Source: Endothia cerciana
Taxonomy: Eukaryota > Ascomycota > Sordariomycetes > Diaporthales > Cryphonectriaceae
Length of the DNA: 64,000 nucleotides
Assembly: GCA_026119935.1 (NCBI GenBank)
Contig: JALRMH010000002.1
Span: 186,001-250,000, forward strand
Reading direction: 5' to 3'
The position numbers were made by a program, and so were the translations under genes. Below are positions 60,270 to 64,000 of this stretch, in pieces (within the stretch, counting starts at the first letter, position 1; each line of letters starts with the position of its first letter). The notes beneath the pieces are model-generated. The model worked only from the letters and a program-made list of their open reading frames with translations. It ran no database searches and had not been told where the DNA came from.

Positions 60270-62275
60270 GGGAAACTGTTGATCGTAAGGCCTCTATGGC
60301 CAGAATCAGGCCACGATAGTTCGATTCTGGTCTCAGCAGGAGTATCAGAACCGCCTGGCCGAGAAGCCCCTGAACCAGAGAATCTGGGAATGGTTACATA
60401 TAAATAGCCTTCTGGTTTCCCTTGAGGAGCCCCGTAGTTGAAGAGAATCGAGCTTCTTCCACTCGTTTATTCAACAGTGTGCCACCCAACAATGGGGCAG
60501 GGTCACTTGCGTCCCGCCTCGCATGGGCTAGGGTACAGGGGGTTGAGGGCCAGACAACAATTCTCGAGGAGGACTGACTGCCAGAAACAGCTGGTCGGGT
60601 TATGTGTGGGGGGGGGGGGGTGAGGGCCGAGGCCGCTAGCAATAGAGGTCCACGGGGTTCGTGGATCCGCATGAGGCCGTCGGAAATGGCCAATCGGTCA
60701 GAAAGGCCCTCCTGGCCTGGGGTCTTCCAAGGGCTACACTTCGACTGATGAGACGAGAAGCCGCCTGGGGCCTGATCGAGAGGCGGGCCGGCAAGAAGAC
60801 GGAGGAGAAATCCTCAACATCAAACCCCGCAACGCCTGCATTGGACTACCCGATAATCGTCCACGGTCTTGCATCGGCAAGAGAACGCAATAGCAACCAT
60901 GTACTACGATCCACTGTATTACCCATATTAGTGATGAAGTTCGCGGCTGGCATTAGAGTAGACATATAGTTATAGTGCCCTCTTTGCTCTCGTGGTACTA
61001 TGAAGGGCCACATGTGGTGTTGGGACCGGACCCGCCCTATAAGGCTTTTAAGTAAACAAATATTTAAAACTTAAATTAATGATTAATGAATTATAAGGAG
61101 ATTCCATCTAATGAAAAGTGGCATTTATCCTTATATTGTAATGAGCACTGCAGTAATCTGTAGATAACTAAGTGCTGGGGGTTTATACTAGCAAGAGCGG
61201 TGCCAAGATTCGGCCTTATAATAGGAAACACAAGTCTGAATGCTGATACAGTTTTCACTAGCGGTGAGGCTTCTGATATTGGATACTGAGGACTTAGATT
61301 GAAGACTGAAGAGCTATGAAGGAAATCTATCTGACGGTAGGAAATTCCGTCCTTTATATATCCAGCTCTACAGGCTGGATCGTTTGGATCGCTCAGCTAT
61401 CCCAGCGATGCATAACCCTAACCCTATGTTATGTAAGCAATGTCCCTCCCTGACATGAGGAAAGCTCTGAGCTTCAGATGTTGGATCCGGGCCACTAGGA
61501 CAGCCTGCTTGGTAACCTGCCGCCTCCTAGGTCATAGCATATATATCTAGCTTTTTAGTCTAAATTACTTTAATTACCCTAGTAATCTAACTAATCAAAC
61601 CCTTAATTAGGAGAATTACCGTATTAATTTGACTAATTGTTCCCTTGTTAGGTTCCAACCCTAATCTTCAATTCAGCAAGCCTGTTTCTGCCTTTTTCCT
61701 TACATAAGGACTGTCCTGGCAGATTGTTAGGTTTTGCCGCATGTTCCCTGTCACCAACCTGTCTAATGACCTGCATATTAGATGAGTTATAATACTAGCT
61801 CATAGCACCACCCACCACAACATTATTCTCTTATTAATCCCGGAAATATTACATTATTCTTTCCCTTACCCATTGAAGTCCTGCGATTTTCCACGTGTTT
61901 AAAAGGTGTTATAAGAGGTCCTGTAAAAGGAAACGATCTCGTAATATCTGCGAGACTGACTGAGGATTATTAACATGTATGCTGGGAGGATTTCGGCCTT
62001 TTCTTTTTGTGTCGCTTAGTATAAAGCATTCCATTGGGTTTATTGTTCCCAGGAGCTTTGAAAGGCCCAGAGACAAGGCTTATGCGATGATGTATGCCGA
62101 CATTATAACGAGGATGTAGAGAAGAATGGTGATGATAATGTAGGTGAAATCGCGAAAGCTGAGTGGCCGGTAATAAGGGCGCCACCGTTTGACCTGCCCA
62201 TAATATTTGGAATGACGTTGCCTGGATAGGCGGCTACCACCGTGTGTTTTTTTCGAGCCGCTCGCGTTGATGTCC
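60270..62275. other. AT-rich, probably RIP-affected block
   Basis: GC falls sharply at about 61030-62000, with TTAATTA-rich sequence, many stops in every frame and frequent TpA. A short TAACCCTAACCCTA tract sits at 61413-61427. No intact transposon domain could be recognised; it is likely a decayed repeat. Confidence 0.45.
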
Positions 62276-62653
62276 CTATATCTGCCTGTTTGTCTCAGAA
62301 GCTTTGTGAACGCTTTCCCGCCGGTTGCTTCTCATGTTGACAGGATTGGCAACAGCGTTGCCACCCATCGCAGCAACCCCCGTTGCCGTAAAGTTGTTCT
62401 TGAGCAAGAACGGGGTAATAAGAAACACGGGTACCATGAGTCCAAGAACGCTTGCAATAGCGATAAAAACAGGTATCAACCCAGTATCCTTTCCGCTCAT
62501 TTCTTGGAGACTTGAAAAACCAGACCCGCTCACTGTATGGGTTTGCAACCGCCTTGAGGGATACATGTGCATGCTTGGGGGCATTCCCGCGGCTGCCGTC
62601 GATGTCGTTACTTTGGCTGTATTTGTTTCTGTGCCAGCGCGGGGCGGAGCCAT
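62276..62653 (-). CDS. Small membrane protein frame, doubtful
   Basis: A 125-aa minus frame from an ATG. The first ~55 residues are Ser/Thr-rich. A hydrophobic helix follows (GLIPVFIAIASVLGLMVPVF, about residues 58-77, continuing as LITPFLL), then a short polar tail. A second minus frame (62295-62708) overlaps fully, and the surroundings are AT-rich and decayed, so this may be a relic or chance frame. No family was recognised. Confidence 0.25.
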   Translation of the reverse strand: MAPPRAGTETNTAKVTTSTAAAGMPPSMHMYPSRRLQTHTVSGSGFSSLQEMSGKDTGLIPVFIAIASVLGLMVPVFLITPFLLKNNFTATGVAAMGGNAVANPVNMRSNRRESVHKASETNRQI

Positions 62654-63322
62654 CTGTGAATCTAGTTGTCGCCTTCAAAACAGGCTTTATGTTATACCCC
62701 TCAGCCAACTCAACATAGTAGGCTAGTTCTGATAAAGGATTTGACTTCGATTGCTGAGTCGCGGAGCCTTATCACAACAACAGCCTGTCGACATTATATT
62801 CGTTTCGTGATTCGTTCATGCAAGGCGCGCAAAAGCCGCTTGGTTACGCCCTCACCCGCGCTCACCTCCTTCTCAAGCAGAAGCGGAGAGCGGTGACGCG
62901 TCCGATCGAGATGTTTCTCTGATCATCCAAAATCGATGATGAGCACTCCGAGGAGGCCTGCGAAATACTGTTATAGCTCCCAGCCTCAAAAGCCTAGAGT
63001 CAGCGGTGGGTCGCATTGCCTCACGATTTCCACCAATCTCGACACGAAGCTGTTCATAGAGATGCGAACGTAGCCCGCACTTGTTTCTGACATGCATTTT
63101 CAGCAGTAATACGCAATGCAACTACTCCTTAACCGTACGGGCACGTCTTAATCGCGGCATCCCAGCCACTGCCCAGGTAGGATCCAGACTTCGGTCTCCA
63201 AAGCCTTGCTGAAACTGCGCTGCTCTCGCTGGCCACCATAGCCAACAGTGGATGACCGGCGATACACGGTGAGCATGCGAAGGCTGGTCGAGTTATGAAT
63301 TCTGACAGATATTATAATCCTT
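62654..63322. other. Spacer, no gene seen
   Basis: Short frames only on both strands; no domain or repeat noted. Confidence 0.4.
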
Positions 63323-63370
63323 CATGCTCCTTCTCGTGCTCTTTCTCATGCTCTTTCTCATGCTCTTTGC
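63323..63370. repeat. 12-bp tandem repeat (ATGCTCTTTCTC)
   Basis: About four copies, the first ones imperfect (C for T, G for A). Open in frame on the plus strand as a Leu/Phe/Met-rich stretch. Confidence 0.75.
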
Positions 63371-63654
63371 TGAGATGAACACGCTTATAAAATCTGCGAC
63401 ATCAGAGCGGCTACCACTTCATAAAGAAGACGATTCCTCGCTTCTCCTCCCAGTCAGTGTGTTTGTCTCTTATATCGTAAAACTACTAGAACACATGTTA
63501 ACACTCAGCAGTGATGTCCATGCTCCTGGAAATACATGCAATTGCCTAAGAATTTGCCCAAGGATAGAATACAACCTAGGACAGGTGACTGGCAGGTCGG
63601 CAAAGATGCCGGCCGTGAGGATACGGGGAATTTTGCCCAAGGTGGCGCCGGTGA

Positions 63655-63930
63655 AAAAGGATCTGGGAGCCTGACCAGCCGGGCACTGCCATAGATAGCG
63701 CTTGTGACAATAAAGATATCGAGGGGGGGAAGGGACACGGTGGGTGCGGAAAGAATGGGGGGTTAGGTATAGGTGGTTCCACCAAAGGAGACCATTGTCA
63801 AGGAGGCGAGGGACGAGGGGGAGACGGCAAAGGCCATAATTGCGAAGGCGGGCACGGTATTGGAGGCTGCGCTTTTGGTACTCTTGCCAATGGTGGCAGG
63901 GGTATTGGAGGGGGATGCGAAAGGGTCTAA
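63655..63930 (+). pseudogene. Glycine/cysteine/histidine-rich frame, partial
   Basis: An open frame of 91 codons without ATG, bounded by TGA (63652) and TAA (63928). The composition is striking: GG-x repeats with interspersed His and Cys (KGHGGCGKNGGLGIGG, then HNCEGGHGIGGCAFG). One base shift at the stop region continues the same style (SRGGTGIGGDVKERRIDLE) to the right edge. This suggests a frameshifted or spliced gene extending past the window. I do not recognise the family; it resembles low-complexity Gly-rich segments of fungal proteins. Confidence 0.35.
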
Positions 63931-64000
63931 CTCACGAGGTGGTACCGGGATTGGAGGTGACGTTAAAGAACGTCGAATTGATCTAGAGAGCCAATATAGG

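Noticed and set aside
63323..63370. Possible CRISPR-like array at the 12-bp repeat
   Set aside because: Directly adjacent short units with no spacers, in a eukaryotic genome.

Overview
The window is nuclear DNA of a filamentous ascomycete (Pezizomycotina, most likely Sordariomycetes). The genes are GC-rich and split by short introns of 61-202 nt with GTRNGT donors and CTAAC/CTGAC-type branch sites. Gene families include fungal lineages such as FunK1 kinases, PkaB-type PKA, annexin C4, MreA-like FAD oxidases and GH76 mannanases. Intergenic spacers are long and hold microsatellites, poly-G/poly-C tracts and AT-rich blocks with broken genes that look RIP-affected. One run of 99 N sits inside a 12-bp tandem repeat at 19 kb. 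All exon models were built by eye from splice sites, reading frame and family alignment from memory. Every spliced model given sums to a multiple of three.

Left part (1-20 kb): a degraded minus-strand gene or genes at the edge; GPI2 (minus, GPI-anchor synthesis); a tRNA-Leu(CAA) gene with a canonical anticodon-loop intron and a second, spliceosome-like intron in its D-loop; a frameshifted FunK1 kinase; two single-pass membrane proteins of unknown function (10.5 and 12.6 kb); a possible vWA-like protein (14 kb, minus); and poorly resolved minus-strand reading frames (17.2-19.2 kb) around the repeat and gap.

Middle (20-47 kb): annexin C4-type protein (plus); secreted or ER-routed FAD oxidase (minus, 4 exons); casein kinase I of the Hrr25/CK1-delta class (plus, with a stop codon embedded in a splice donor); tail-anchored inositol-polyphosphate 5-phosphatase (plus); PkaB-type PKA catalytic subunit (minus, 4 exons); and a GRAM-TBC-EF-hand RabGAP of the Gyp2/Mdr1 class (plus).

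Right part (47-64 kb): GH76 cell-wall mannanase of the Dcw1/Dfg5 family with an unusual transmembrane segment and long tail; a small single-pass protein (52.5 kb); EFR3, the plasma-membrane anchor of the Stt4 PI4-kinase complex; then about 4.5 kb of AT-rich DNA with gene relics (possible P450 piece, small membrane ORF) and a glycine-rich frame running off the right edge.

There is no operon-like organisation. Several genes serve membrane and surface biology (GPI2, GH76, EFR3, 5-phosphatase, annexin, RabGAP), but nothing in the sequence shows that they are co-regulated. The most unusual observation is the D-loop intron of the tRNA-Leu gene.
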